This document shows, in pieces, positions 20,519-34,126 of a stretch of DNA of 64,000 bases. Both the position numbers and the translations under genes were made by a program. The stretch is from Syncephalastrum monosporum B8922 (Eukaryota > Mucoromycota > Mucoromycetes > Mucorales > Syncephalastraceae): positions 124,001-188,000 of the forward strand of contig JNEN01000861.1 in the NCBI GenBank assembly GCA_000697355.1, read 5' to 3'. The first letter of the stretch is position 1, and each line of letters begins with the position of its first letter. Below the pieces are notes generated by a model that saw nothing but the letters and a program-made list of their open reading frames with translations, was not told the DNA's origin and did not search any database.

Positions 20519-23234
20519 ATGCACCCAATGGTAGATCCTGTACATCACCATGGGCACATAACACCCGCTACACCCAGCGCCACCTCGGTTGGTCCCTGTA
20601 GTGATAGCTGCCCTGCCGACGACTGTTGCCACTGCGACTCTACCTACTCTTGTTGTCACTACTACAGCGACTATATTTACTACAATAACTCCAGTCTCTC
20701 TTCCTGCTGCCTTGCCGAACACAATCCTTCCTATCTCTCCACCACTTCCATTTGCGCAAATACAGCTGTATCCCTATGCTGCTCCTTATGCTGCCATCTG
20801 GCCACCGAAAACGACTATTGCGAGTCATGTACTTGTTCCTTATGCGAAGACGCCCTCTCCTTATTCACCGACGGTTCAGGTTCCGTCACTGTGCGGAATG
20901 TCACCGGCCACGCCAAACAGGAATTACGCAGGAAACACGCCGTCGAAGAGCTGCTGCAGACCGAGCGCGACTATGTCAAAGATCTCGGATACCTCGTCGA
21001 GGTAGCGTATCCGTAGCATAAACGAATGATAAACAAGCCATGCATGTTGATGTATTTCACGGCCTCCAGGTATTTTTTGCCATCCTAGCCGCCCAAGATT
21101 GGGTTTCAGACGAGCACATGGTGACCATATCGCGTAACGCCGACGAACTCCTCGTTTTTCATCGCCATTTTCTACAAACCCTTGAAGACGCTGTGGCAGC
21201 GGACTCGGATAACAACTGTTTGTCCATTGCTGAAGCATTCCTGGATTTGGTATGATTCATGTGTGCTTAGCAAACGAAAGAATGGTACCAATATTTCTTT
21301 TTTATTTTCTTCTGTGTGCAGGGTGCCGATTTTATGCTGTATCTGCCCTACTGTGATCTACACGGAGAAGCATGGGCACTATGCGAAAAGTACCGCGACC
21401 GACCTGAATGGTCCGCTTTTACCAAGGAGTGCTCCACTCTCATCACGAAACGCCGCCCGACCTCCTCCACGATCATGACCGGATCCACCCTTGATGATAC
21501 AACATCCACCCCTTCACCTATCACATCCAATACACGCCGACTGCAATTCGAAGACTACCTTATCAAGGTCAGTCCTTATTTCGTCTGCCAGGCACCCTCT
21601 ACCCGCTGTCACGACAGCCATATCAGTGTTATCATGCATGGCGGTGGAGAGAGGGGGCTTTCTGTTTGTTCTTCTGTTTGTATCGTTATAACTGTATGCT
21701 CACACGATTTGTCCTATCCCGTTTTCAGCCAGTCCAACGTGTCTGCCGCTACGAGCTACTCCTGCGCGAGATCCTGCGTTATACTGACTCCGATGTCCAA
21801 GGTACATCGGAGCTGACAGCCGCCCTGGACCTGATGCGAAGCGTGGTTTCCGAAATCGACACTGTCAAGTACGAGCGCGATATCAAGGAACGCACCGACC
21901 GATTCGTCCAGCGTCTCGACGGTGACTGGCGCATCAAACGTGATCTCGTCGCGAACTTGGGCGATCTCGTCATCGGCGGTGCTCTTGATGTCACATATAC
22001 CTATCTCGGCCAGAACATGGCCAAGCCTAGATACCTCGGGTGTTTTGTCTTCCCATCCTACATGATACTCATACGGCCCAAGAAGGTCACTGTCTACGAG
22101 CCCAAACACTGGTTTCCGCTCAAACAGGCCGAGCTCCACGAGGATTTTGATGGTAGCGATATTTATTTCTCTTCTCACCTGCAGTTGTTCACATGTCCGT
22201 GCATATGTCTATGATGATTGTTATGTAGACGAATGCAACTTTGTCATCCGATGCAAAAAGCACACTTTTTCATTCAGCGCGAGCTGCAGCCAGGAGAAGC
22301 AGCTGTGGATCAAGCGACTTCGAGAAGCCATGGACGCCCAACAGTCACCCCAAGCCGAGATGATCGTGCCATCGCTCTCGGGCGTCACTGCCACTCTGGC
22401 CAAGCGGCCGAGTGTACGCCTGTCGCGCTCCTTTACCACAATCCTTGATATGCGTGTACGAAGCTCGGTCGAGAAAGAAGATGACGACGATGAAGATATA
22501 CCCCCTTCAGAGCTAACACGGTCCATGTCAACTTGCATCTCCCCGCCGCCGGCCCCTTCTCCTGCGCTCAAGAAGCGATATTCGGCCGACTATCCCGTGA
22601 TAGCTTCCCCAACAGCAGAGCCGCGGAAACGGCCTGGCTCGCTGGATCTGCTGACAGGCAACTCCAATATGATTGGCAAGATCCGCAGTAGCCACCAGAA
22701 CGCGCTGCGAATGGCGGTAGACCACCGGATTCAAGAAGTGTGCACGCTCGACTACTTATCAGCACGCACGACGCACGTGCGACTCAATCTCGGCAAACGC
22801 AAGTCGGCGCCATTCATCCACTCGCCCGCCTCGAGTGTATCGCAGCTGTCGCCTCGCCTCACGAGCGTGGCAGAGGACCATACCAGCCGCAGTCCTCCTC
22901 CGCTCGACATGCAGTCGAGTGTGGGTTCGACACGGTCCAAAAGCAGAGGATTAGACGACGAGATGGATTGCCCGACCGTGGCAGGAACAGAGCAGCCCAT
23001 GTCTGATTTCGGCGGAAGGGCAACCTCGCGGTGGAGTACCACTGGATCGAGTCTAGAGACAAAAAGCATGCTCATGGACCGCATGTTCAACAAGATATCC
23101 GGGCCTTTTCAGCGTAAACGGAATGAGGTAAGCAGCATTTGACCTTTTGGAAGATGCTTGTCTGACAAAGACGATTCAAGCAGAGTAAATTGTTTCGATG
23201 GAAGCGCAAAACTACATTACGTGAAAGGGCGTAA
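20519..23234 (+). CDS. RhoGEF with DH-PH module and cysteine-rich N-terminus
   Basis: Guanine-nucleotide exchange factor for a Rho-family GTPase, probably for polarised growth. Six exons: 20519-21001, 21070-21249, 21322-21567, 21729-22152, 22229-23127 and 23184-23234, giving 760 residues. Residues 27-109 hold 18 cysteines. The DH domain runs from about 140 (AVEELLQTERDYVKDLGYLV) through FLDLGADFMLYLPYC to LIKPVQRVCRYELLLREIL, the classic conserved helix. The PH domain follows (GDWRIKRDLVANLGDLVIGG to the EKQLWIKRLREAM helix). The last about 300 residues are Ser/Pro-rich and basic. Stopping at the TGA at 23140-23142 would mean reading through a GTAAGC donor; the spliced last exon ends ESKLFRWKRKTTLRERA. 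The start is the first Met of the Cys-rich exon. Confidence 0.88.
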
Positions 23235-23428
23235 AACGTTTATCTCCGGCTTCTCACGGCGTGAGCATAAATCTGGGGAAACCCTAGTCTCCGTCAGCGA
23301 AATTGCACATCGGCTAAATTATGCAAAAAAGAAATAAAAGGGGTCCCCACCTTCAAACTGTCGCAAGAAGTACTTAACTCAATAGTTTCAGTCTCTCTCT
23401 CTCTATATCACAGCACACACTATCTACA

Positions 23429-25007
23429 ATGGTTTCTGACAACAAAGTGTATGTTATCGGCGTTGGCATGTCCAAGTTCATCAAGCCCCGCGGCCTGGTT
23501 GACTACCCTGGTATGGAGATACTTCGTTTTTTTTTTTTTTTTTTTTTCGTAATAATATCACTCATTCTTTGCAGAGTTCGGTCTTGAGGCGGCTGTCAAG
23601 GCTCTGGTTGATGCTGGCGTTACCTACGACCAAGTTGACTTTGCCACCTGCGGCTACGTGTTTGGTGACAGCACTTCGGGCCAGCGTGTGCTGTACCAGC
23701 TCGGTATGACCCGTATCCCCATCATTAACGTCAACAACAACTGCTCGACCGGTTCCACTGCTCTGTACCAGGCTCGCGCTGCCATTGCTGCTGGCACGGC
23801 TGACTGTGCGCTTGCCCTGGGTTTCGAGCGCATGAAGCGTGGTTTCATTACTGAGGCTTTCCCCGACCGGACCAACCCTCTCGGTAAGATCCGAACGTCT
23901 GGAATAATCTTTTTCCCCGCCCTAACCAATGCCTCACTTTCTCCCTTCTTCCTGCTAGATCACGTGCACGGTGTCATTGCTGATAATCGTGGCTGGGACA
24001 AGAACACCGGCAACGCTCCCCAGATCTTTGGTAACGCTGGTATCGGCTACATGGAGAAGTACGGTGCTACCGAGAAGCATCTTGCCAAGATTGCCGAAAA
24101 GAACCATCGCCACAGGTAAGCGTCGTTGTAAAGGTGCGGAGAAGAAGAGGAAAAGGAGATGAAATCTATTTGGAAGCGATCCATACATTTCTCGGGTATC
24201 AATGCATAACCGTCCTCTCTCTATAGCGCCAAGAACCCCTACTCGCAGTTCCGTGATGTTTACACCTTGGAGCAGATTGAAAATTCCCCTAAAGTATTCG
24301 GTCCCCTGACCAAGCTGCAGTGCTGCCCCACATCGGATGGTGCTGGTTGTGCCATCCTCGCCAGCGAGGCCTTTGTCAAGAAGCATAACTTGATGGACCA
24401 GGCCGTCGAGATCTGCGCCCAGGCCATGGCTACCGACTCGCCCTTGATGCTCAGCAAGGAGCTGATTGAATGGGCTGGTGCTGACATGACCCGCCATGCC
24501 GCCAAAGCCGCTTTTAAGAAAGCCGGTATCACCCCCAACGACGTTCAGGTCGTCGAGCTTCACGACTGCTTCTCGGCCAACGAGCTCCTCACCTACGACA
24601 CTCTTGGCCTGGTGCCCGAAGGCCAGGCTCACAAGCTTATCGACTCAGGTGACAATACCTATGGTGGCAAGTACGTTGTCAATCCCTCTGGCGGCTTGAT
24701 CTCAAAGGGCCATCCTCTCGGTGCTACCGGCCTCGCCCAGTGCACTGAGCTTGTCTGGCAGCTGCGCGGCTGGACAGGTGACCGCCAAGTACCCAACGTG
24801 AATTATGCCCTGCAGCACAACGTGGGCCTCGGTGGTGCGGTCGTCGTCACCATTTACAAGAAGGCTAACTCTGCCCAAGCCAAGCCCCGTGCCTCCTATA
24901 ACCCTGCTGTCGAGGCTCGCCCCATCAGCAAGGAGGAATACAACAAGGCCGCGGCCAAGGTGTCCAACCGCGCTGAATACCTCGAGTCGGCCACCGCAAA
25001 GCTGTAA
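23429..25007 (+). CDS. SCPx/SCP2-type thiolase, peroxisomal
   Basis: Thiolase that cleaves 3-oxoacyl-CoA (SCPx type), acting in peroxisomal beta-oxidation. Four exons, 23429-23510, 23575-23883, 23959-24115 and 24227-25007, give 442 residues. The N-terminus [14 protein letters not shown] is typical. The active-site Cys lies in [15 protein letters not shown], the His in [13 protein letters not shown], and the second Cys/His region in [20 protein letters not shown] and the C-terminal [13 protein letters not shown] strand. The protein lacks the SCP2 lipid-transfer domain found in mammalian SCPx and ends in AKL, a peroxisomal targeting signal of the SKL class. Intron 1 contains a T21 run (23527-23547). 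Codon use is strongly biased, which suggests high expression. Confidence 0.94.
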
Positions 25008-25141
25008 ACTGTTTCTATCCCATTCGTATTTCGCCTCCGTTCCGGTTATATATTTGATATCTAGAAAAAATAAAACCACCCAAAATCGTATCTAAACTTA
25101 GCGAGCTGTTGTATAAATTAATAAAGAAAAGATATCCAGCG

Positions 25142-26240
25142 TTAGGTATTGATGACTTCTCTCCCGATTCTTGTCTTTATGATCTTACCAAGCCAACCGC
25201 CATCGACAGCGAGGATCTCGCCGTGCACATAGTCACTGGCTTTACTCGCAAGATACACCACCGCGCCCTTGAAATCATCAGGCGAGCCCCAACGGCCAGC
25301 AGGAATTCGGACAAGAATATCTCGGTTTCGCGACGCATCATCAATCAAGGCTTGCGTCAGGTCCGTGCTAATGTAGCCTGTTGCCAGAAGTTAGATATCA
25401 TGCTGTTATAACGGACATATGAAATATACCCGGCGCAATGGCGTTGACGTTGACGCCTTGTTTTGCCCACTCGTTTGCGAGCGCCTTGGTCAAACTGGAG
25501 ACGCCGGCCTTGGCCGCAGCATATGCAGGTACGCGCACGCCACCCTGAGTACCATATCATGAACGTGAGTAGGATGATTTCTGACGGTTCGAACGTATAG
25601 TTTGGTCTTTACCTGGAAGCTCATCAGACTGGCAGTGGTAATAATCTTACCCGATCCTCGGGCCGTCATGTGCTTACCCGCCTCCTGGCTGAGGGTCCAC
25701 ACCGACTTTAGGTTGGCCTGAATGACGCTGTCCCATTCATCTTCGGGAAAATCAACAGCGCTAAAGGTGACACGAAATGCCCGAGGGTCAGACGGGGAAT
25801 TTTGATCAGCAAAGTGCCCGAAACACCAAAATGCTCATCTTACTCGTAACGCTTTTGGATGCCCGCATTGTTGACCAAGATATCAAGCGTCGAGAACGTC
25901 TCGAGCACGCGGCCGATAGCGGTGCGGACAGAGGACTGGTCGCTAATGTCGAGTTGCACTATTTCGGCGCGGCGGCCCAGCGCGCGGATCTCGTCACGCA
26001 AGCGGGTATCATTCGTGTCGCGCTGAAGCAGGCACACATCTGCACATGCAGAAATATTAAGCAATGAATGATCCATAGGTTGGCCGAGGCATATATTTAT
26101 TTGTCCTTTTTTTTTTTAATACCTGCGCCGGCTTCAGCCAGGGCCAGGGCCATGGCACGGCCAATACCACGCGTGCATCCGGTGACAGCAGCATGCTTGC
26201 CTTGCAAGGAGAACAGCGAGAGTACAGAAGAGTTAGACAT
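25142..26240 (-). CDS. Short-chain dehydrogenase/reductase (SDR, KduD-like)
   Basis: NAD(P)-dependent oxidoreductase. Five exons, 26123-26240, 25844-26039, 25613-25760, 25430-25544 and 25142-25377, give 270 residues. It shows the classical SDR order: the nucleotide loop [12 protein letters not shown] at about 20-31, an acidic-to-Arg binding region ([10 protein letters not shown]), NNAG ([13 protein letters not shown]), the catalytic Ser in TTASLMSFQ, the YxxxK motif in [20 protein letters not shown], and the VNAIAPGYISTD loop. The C-terminal DGGWLGK is typical of the gluconate or 2-deoxy-gluconate 5-dehydrogenase group, so a sugar-acid substrate is likely but not proven. It is divergent from the zinc dehydrogenase at 26444 with a 203-bp shared region and converges on the thiolase. 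Confidence 0.9.
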
Positions 26241-26328
26241 AGTCCTTTTTGTTTAACACAAGAAGAAAAGGGATATAAAATGAAAAGGTGGGAAAAGTGC
26301 GGGGAATTGGGCTTCGCGGTTTCTGCGC

Positions 26329-26338
26329 ATTTATAAAT
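26329..26338. promoter_or_regulatory. Palindromic TATA box shared by divergent genes
   Basis: The palindrome ATTTATAAAT lies almost at the centre of the 203-bp region between the SDR start (26240, minus) and the zinc dehydrogenase start (26444, plus). It is 89 and 106 bp from the two ATGs. Its symmetry means it can serve both directions. Functional use is inferred. Confidence 0.5.
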
Positions 26339-26443
26339 GTAGCTTGCTCTGGGCTTCAATCCGCTTGCCCTCAAACCAACTTTCTCTTTTTCTCTCGCTC
26401 TTCTCTTCTTCTTATTTCCTTGCCTTTCCTCCGTATATATACC

Positions 26444-27866
26444 ATGGTGACCACTGACAAAAATTTGGCAGCTGTGCTTTACGCTCCTCGTGATCTTCGG
26501 ATGGTAAAGAATAGTAACAGAAAATCATCGTTATTCATAGCATGACTCAAATTGACTCATTCTTTATTTCTCGGGGGACGGTAACCTTTGACAGGAAGAG
26601 CGGCCGGTACAGGAACCAGGACCGAATGGTAAAGAAAAACACCATTTTGAATGGAAACCCGCCAATCGTGGAAATAAGAAAATAACATCCGAGCGTGTGT
26701 TCCTACAAAAAATACATTAGAGGTGCAGATCAATGTCCGAGCGACGGGTATCTGTGGGTCCGACCTTCACTACTTCATCGACGGCCGAATCGGTGCGCGT
26801 GAGCTGGACCCTAATAACCCCATGGGTACGAAGAAAGCCTTGCTTATTTCATCGTCTCTATGCTAATGCTTTTGCTTACAATGTTTATTAGTCTTGGGCC
26901 ATGAGTCTTCGGGCGTCGTGACGGCGGTGGGCCCGGGCGTCCAAAGGCTCCGGGCAGGTGACCGAGTGGCCATTGAACCAGGCAAGGCGTGTCGTAGCTG
27001 TGATCGATGCAACGAGGGGAAATACAATCTCTGCCCGACCATGAAATTTTCTGCCTCGCTGTTGAACGGTCCCAATGATGGAACTCTCCGTCGTTACGTG
27101 TGCTTCCCCGAACACCTCTGTCACCCGTGAGCTCGCGTATCATGAGCAACTAAACCCAGCTGACACAAAGGTCCTCATCTAATTTAGGCTGCCTGACACC
27201 ATGTCCTATGAGGATGGTGCGCTCATGGAGCCCTTATCGGTGGCGGTGCATGCCGTTACGCGCACCTTTGGCGCACTTCCTAGTGAAGCACGGACCGTCG
27301 CTGTGTTGGGCGCAGGCCCCATCGGCCTTCTTGTAGCCGCAACAGCCTATGCGAAAGGTGCAAAGGAGTGCATCCTCTTTGATATCAACGAGTCTCGCTT
27401 AGCTTTCGCCAAAACGTACTTACCCCAGGTGCACACGATGCAGCTCCCGCTCGCTCCCAAGGGACAGGACTCTCTTGACTGGGCGCGTGCACAACTGCCG
27501 CAGATTCTGCAAGCACAAAATGCAGGGGATGGCTACGACGCTGTTTTTGAGTGCACGGGCCAAGATACCTGTATTGGTCTTAGTCTGTTGTTGGCCCGCC
27601 GCGGTGGTGTGACCCAGTTGATTGGCCTCGGTAAAGGTCGTGCGCCTATGCCGACAGATGCGATTGTCACCCGCGAAGTCACAGTGTTGGGTAACTTTCG
27701 CTATGCAAACGCTTACCCGACCGCCATCGAACTCGTCCAGTCCGGTGCTCTCTCCCTTGAAGGACTCGTCACGAACCGCTTCAAGCTCGAGGATACCCTG
27801 CAGGCATTCGAGACTGCCATGCGTGGCGACGTTGGCGTCATCAAGATCCAAATCGGTGACTTTTAA
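26444..27866 (+). CDS. Zinc-dependent polyol dehydrogenase (sorbitol/xylitol/arabinitol type)
   Basis: MDR-superfamily enzyme that oxidises a sugar alcohol with NAD. Five exons, 26444-26503, 26595-26628, 26721-26825, 26892-27126 and 27188-27866, give 370 residues. Catalytic zinc ligands are Cys43 (GICGSDLHYF), His70 and Glu71 (LGHESSG). The structural-zinc cysteines 100, 103, 106 and 114 are all present (CRSCDRCNEGKYNLC). The segment MEPLSVAVHAV and the Rossmann motif VLGAGPIGLL follow. NAD preference is suggested by the Asp in LFDINESRLAFAK. It resembles L-arabinitol 4-, xylitol or sorbitol dehydrogenases; the exact substrate is open. The divergent SDR neighbour suggests a joint role in sugar or polyol breakdown. 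Confidence 0.92.
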
Positions 27867-28021
27867 ACCGGCGTAATAATACAGTGGCATTTATATCTCT
27901 GTTGTCTGCAATATAATATATTTATCAAAAGAGGAAAGGAACCGGAAAGAAAACATGTATAATGAAGGAAACAAAGGAGAGAAGAAAAAATATATGTATA
28001 CTCAATATATAAACAAGTGTG

Positions 28022-31000
28022 TTAAAACGAAACGACGGAAGAAACAGATTCGCGTCGCTGGGCGCGGTCGTATCCAGACCGTGATTCTTGCTTTTGCTGG
28101 AACAGCGTGGCACGCGTCATCTTGTGTTGCTTTTTGATAGCGACAGGGGCGAGGCGTCGATGGTATGTGTATCTGTCCCAGATTCGAATGGTCACCACCT
28201 TGATGACATCGATGAGCAGAAAGGTAGCGAGCGAGATGGCTACGACCACCAGAGCGAGGGGCCATCCAATCGATTCAATGTTGCTTTGATAACCAAACAT
28301 GCCGTACACCGAGAGCACCAGGGCAATGACTTGGGTGCCCAACACAACAAGGGTAAATGGCCACGAAGGGATGCTTTTCCAGCAAAACGTCTCGACTCGC
28401 GTCGAAAAAATCACAAAGTGAGGAGCTAAACGCTGCGTCAGTCGTTGTCTTCCCTAGATAAAGGCTTTCTTACCCGAAGAGATATGTAGATACATAAGGG
28501 TATTGAGCTGCCCAGCCGAGACTTGGATGATATCACGCAAAATGTAGAAATGACCAAAGGAAATGAGTGAGAGCACGGCCGCGAGTACGCATGACAAAAC
28601 GATTAAGAGCCGAAGGCGCCACATGTCTGGGTTCGGCGACGGCTTCACATTGTCGACTGCCATCACAAGCGTCGCTGCATCGTTAAGGACAGAGATCAGA
28701 ATCAAAAAGATAGGCGGCATCTGCCAATCCTCAGCGAGCGTGACGACAAAGAAGAAGAGCAAAAAGTGGATTGTGGATGTGATGCGATAGAGGGCATAGG
28801 ACCTCAAGCGCTGGAAAATGACGCGGGAGGTCTTAATACCGTCGATAATGGGTGCGAGACCGGGAGTCAGCAATACGATATCCGAGGCCGAGCGTGCTGC
28901 GTCCGTACTGCCATGCACCGCGATGCCCACGTTGGCCTAGAAACGAATATATGAGTCCAAGGCTGCAATAGTTTTGAGTTGTTTATTTTCACCTTTTTCA
29001 GGGCTGCCGCGTCGTTGACGCCATCTCCTGTCATGGCGACAAAATAGCCTCGACTCTGCAACAGTTCGACCACACGGTACTTGTGCTCTACAGGATCATT
29101 CAGCTTACGTTCCCGTGCCAATTTTGGCTGTCTTTACCTGGGATTACGCGTGCAAAGCCGTCTGCCCGCAGACAGTCTTCAATCACTTCGTTCTCTGACC
29201 TCGCCGGATTGGCAATATAGTCCGCATCCAAAATCATCTGGCCCATGCCAAGTCTGCCTGCCACCTCGCTGGCAATTGCGGCCTGGTCACCCGTGATCAT
29301 TTTGACTGCGATGCCGTTGTTGGCGCACTCGTTCAGCGTAGCGGCCGAGTCTGGCCGTGGCGGGTCCAAAAACGTCAGTAGTCCCACTAGCTCCCACTCA
29401 TGGTCGCTGTCGTTGATGGTGCGTGCGACACCCAAACATCTCAAGCCACGCGAGGCCATATCCTCGACCACCTGCTCGGCATCGGCGTGCCCACCACAGA
29501 GATTAATGATAACTTGGGGAGCGCCCTTTGCTGCCTGAAAAGTCCTTTGTGTGCCGAGCTCAAGAACAGTCGCGCGTGCCATCTTGTCGGTTGGGTTAAA
29601 GGGCGTAAAGGTCTGTACGGTGTAGCCGTGAACTTCGTGTGATGTGATTTGGGGATGATATTTCTCGGCTGCGTCGCGGACTGCAAGCTCAATGGGATCC
29701 TGGGCTGTGGTTTCGCAGGCGAGATGGGCGTAGAGGAGAATGTCGTCCTTGGTATAATGCGAAGGGAGATAGGGTTCGTCGAGGGTGAGTTCGTTGAGGG
29801 TCAACGTGCCGGTCTTGTCGGTGCAAAGGATCGAGACCGACGAGAGCTCCTCCACGGCTGTAAGGCGCTTGATAATAACTTGGCGTTTGGCGAGCTGTTT
29901 CGCTCCAACAGCCATCGTTACCGACATGACAGTCGGCAAACCCACAGGAATGCTATTCATTCATCCAATCAGTATGACTTTTCACTCTCGTCTTGCCTAC
30001 TTACGCAGCAATAGTCAATACAACCATCTCCTTCAAGGTCTCAAGTACATTATCACCCGTCACTGTGCCGGTGCGTATTTTGAGCTCGATCAAGTCGTAG
30101 GCAAACAGGACGGCGACGAGCAGGATCGAGAGCAAGATCAGAAAGTTACCGATATAATTGATCACCTTTTGGAAATGACCTGCATCCGTGGTGGCACCAA
30201 TCAAGCTCGCCGCGCGTCCAATAAAAGTATCGGGGCCGGTGCGAGCGACGACGGCGAGCTGCTGGCCCTGCTTGACAATGCAAGACGAGTAAACCAGATC
30301 ACCGGCCCGCTTCTTGACGAGCAGCGACTCGCCCGTGAGCGAACTCTGATCCACCAGAAAGTCGGACTGGGGCTTGCCACCAAGGACATCCATGTCAAGC
30401 AAACGCGCGTCGGCAGGCACAATGTCGCCGAGACGCAATACGAGAATGTCGCCGACCGCAATATCGCCCGAGGGCATCTCCCGCAGCTCGCCCGCTCGCT
30501 TACAGCGTGTCCGCAATGCAAGTGAGCTCTGGAGCGCAGCCACAGCCGAATCCGCCCGTGATTCTTCGATAAAGCCAATCAGGGCGTTCACGATCAGTAA
30601 GCCGAGGATAATGGCAAAGTCGATCCAGTCCGCGGTCACCGCGGTGAGGATGACTGAGATTTCCATCAGGTACGCGATAGCACCCGTAACTAAGATATAG
30701 CCGTTTCAGTAGGCAGCTTTCATTGCTTCCTTTTCGGTTTTTCCTTACAGAACGACAAAAAGTGAAGGATCTTGTTGCGTTTTTTCTGCTTGAGCTCGTT
30801 ACGGCCGAAACGTTCCAGCCGCTCTGCTGCCTGCCCGTCTGTCAGACCCGTGCTAGGTGGCGTTTGCAGGTACGGCTCGAGTTCTGGCGGGAGTTCGTCG
30901 ACCCATTGTGCTGAATTCGGTTTCCCTGACTCTCGTCCGGGCATGGGCGACGTCAGCGGCACAACTTCGTCGCTGACATCGCCTTGCAGTTCCCGGGTAA

Positions 31001-31022
31001 TGTCTTTAGGCGTGGGAGGCAT
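28022..31022 (-). CDS. PMA1: Plasma-membrane P-type H+-ATPase (P3A)
   Basis: Exports protons at the cost of ATP, energising nutrient uptake and controlling pH. Six exons: 30749-31022, 30005-30689, 29138-29952, 28993-29087, 28474-28936 and 28022-28425, giving 911 residues. Landmarks are the actuator loop [12 protein letters not shown], membrane helix [20 protein letters not shown], phosphorylation motif CTDKTGTLT (Asp365), KGAPQVII in the nucleotide domain, DPPRPDS, MITGD and the hinge [15 protein letters not shown]. The usual hinge sequence is GDGVNDAPSLKK. The helix ending [20 protein letters not shown] corresponds to the proton-pathway helix with its Asp. The C-terminus is short and basic, ending VSSVVSF, with possible regulatory Ser. 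The start is the first Met before an acidic tail. Confidence 0.93.
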
Positions 31023-31338
31023 GACAAGCGGTGTCGTCTAGAGTGAACACGTACACCGCGCTATCCCGAAAAGAAGGAACAAAAAGAAAAAAAGAAGAAA
31101 AGGGAAGAGGCGAAGCGGGGCTATGGAGTATGTGCAAAAAAAGAAAAAGAGAGAGGGCTGAGAGGGGTAAAAGGGTCCAGCAAGCTGAGCGGGTGTCACC
31201 GAAGCCACTCCACCCGCCAATCAAAGGATCTTCCTGAAGTGGTAAAGCGTACCTGCGCTTAAAATAGCTCGTCTGGGCGGCATGATTGTGCAGTAGCAAT
31301 CTCACAGATTAAGAAAAAAAAAAAATAATGATTGTTCT
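31023..31338. other. H+-ATPase promoter and Snf1 3' flank
   Basis: 316 bp between two minus-strand genes. It has purine-rich tracts (31075-31165) on the plus strand, that is pyrimidine-rich on the coding strand. No gene seen. Confidence 0.4.
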
Positions 31339-33905
<2,567 letters not shown>

Positions 33906-34126
33906 GGCTGGAATCAGACAACAAAAAGGAAGTATGTAAGAGAGAAAGGGTTATAGCGAGAGCGAGCGGGTGTGGTCGGAGTGGGCACGCACGACACAAT
34001 TTTGCTTGGGGACACATGATTCCCCAAAGCTTATTTCATTCGCTGTTTGCTGTTTGCTGTTTTATGACCTGTTGTTTCTTTGTATCATTTTCTATGTCTT
34101 GGCGTGTTATATGTGTAGTATGTAGT

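Noticed and set aside
20047..20722. Minus-strand ORFs of 82 and 214 residues with repeated SSVQFSPVQ-type sequence
   Set aside because: They are translations of the CTGAA pentanucleotide repeat and the antisense of the RhoGEF first exon.
23955..24632. 225-residue minus-strand ORF
   Set aside because: Antisense of the SCPx thiolase; no recognisable protein content.
28867..30525. Several plus-strand ORFs up to 246 residues (for example 29785-30525)
   Set aside because: Antisense of the H+-ATPase coding exons.
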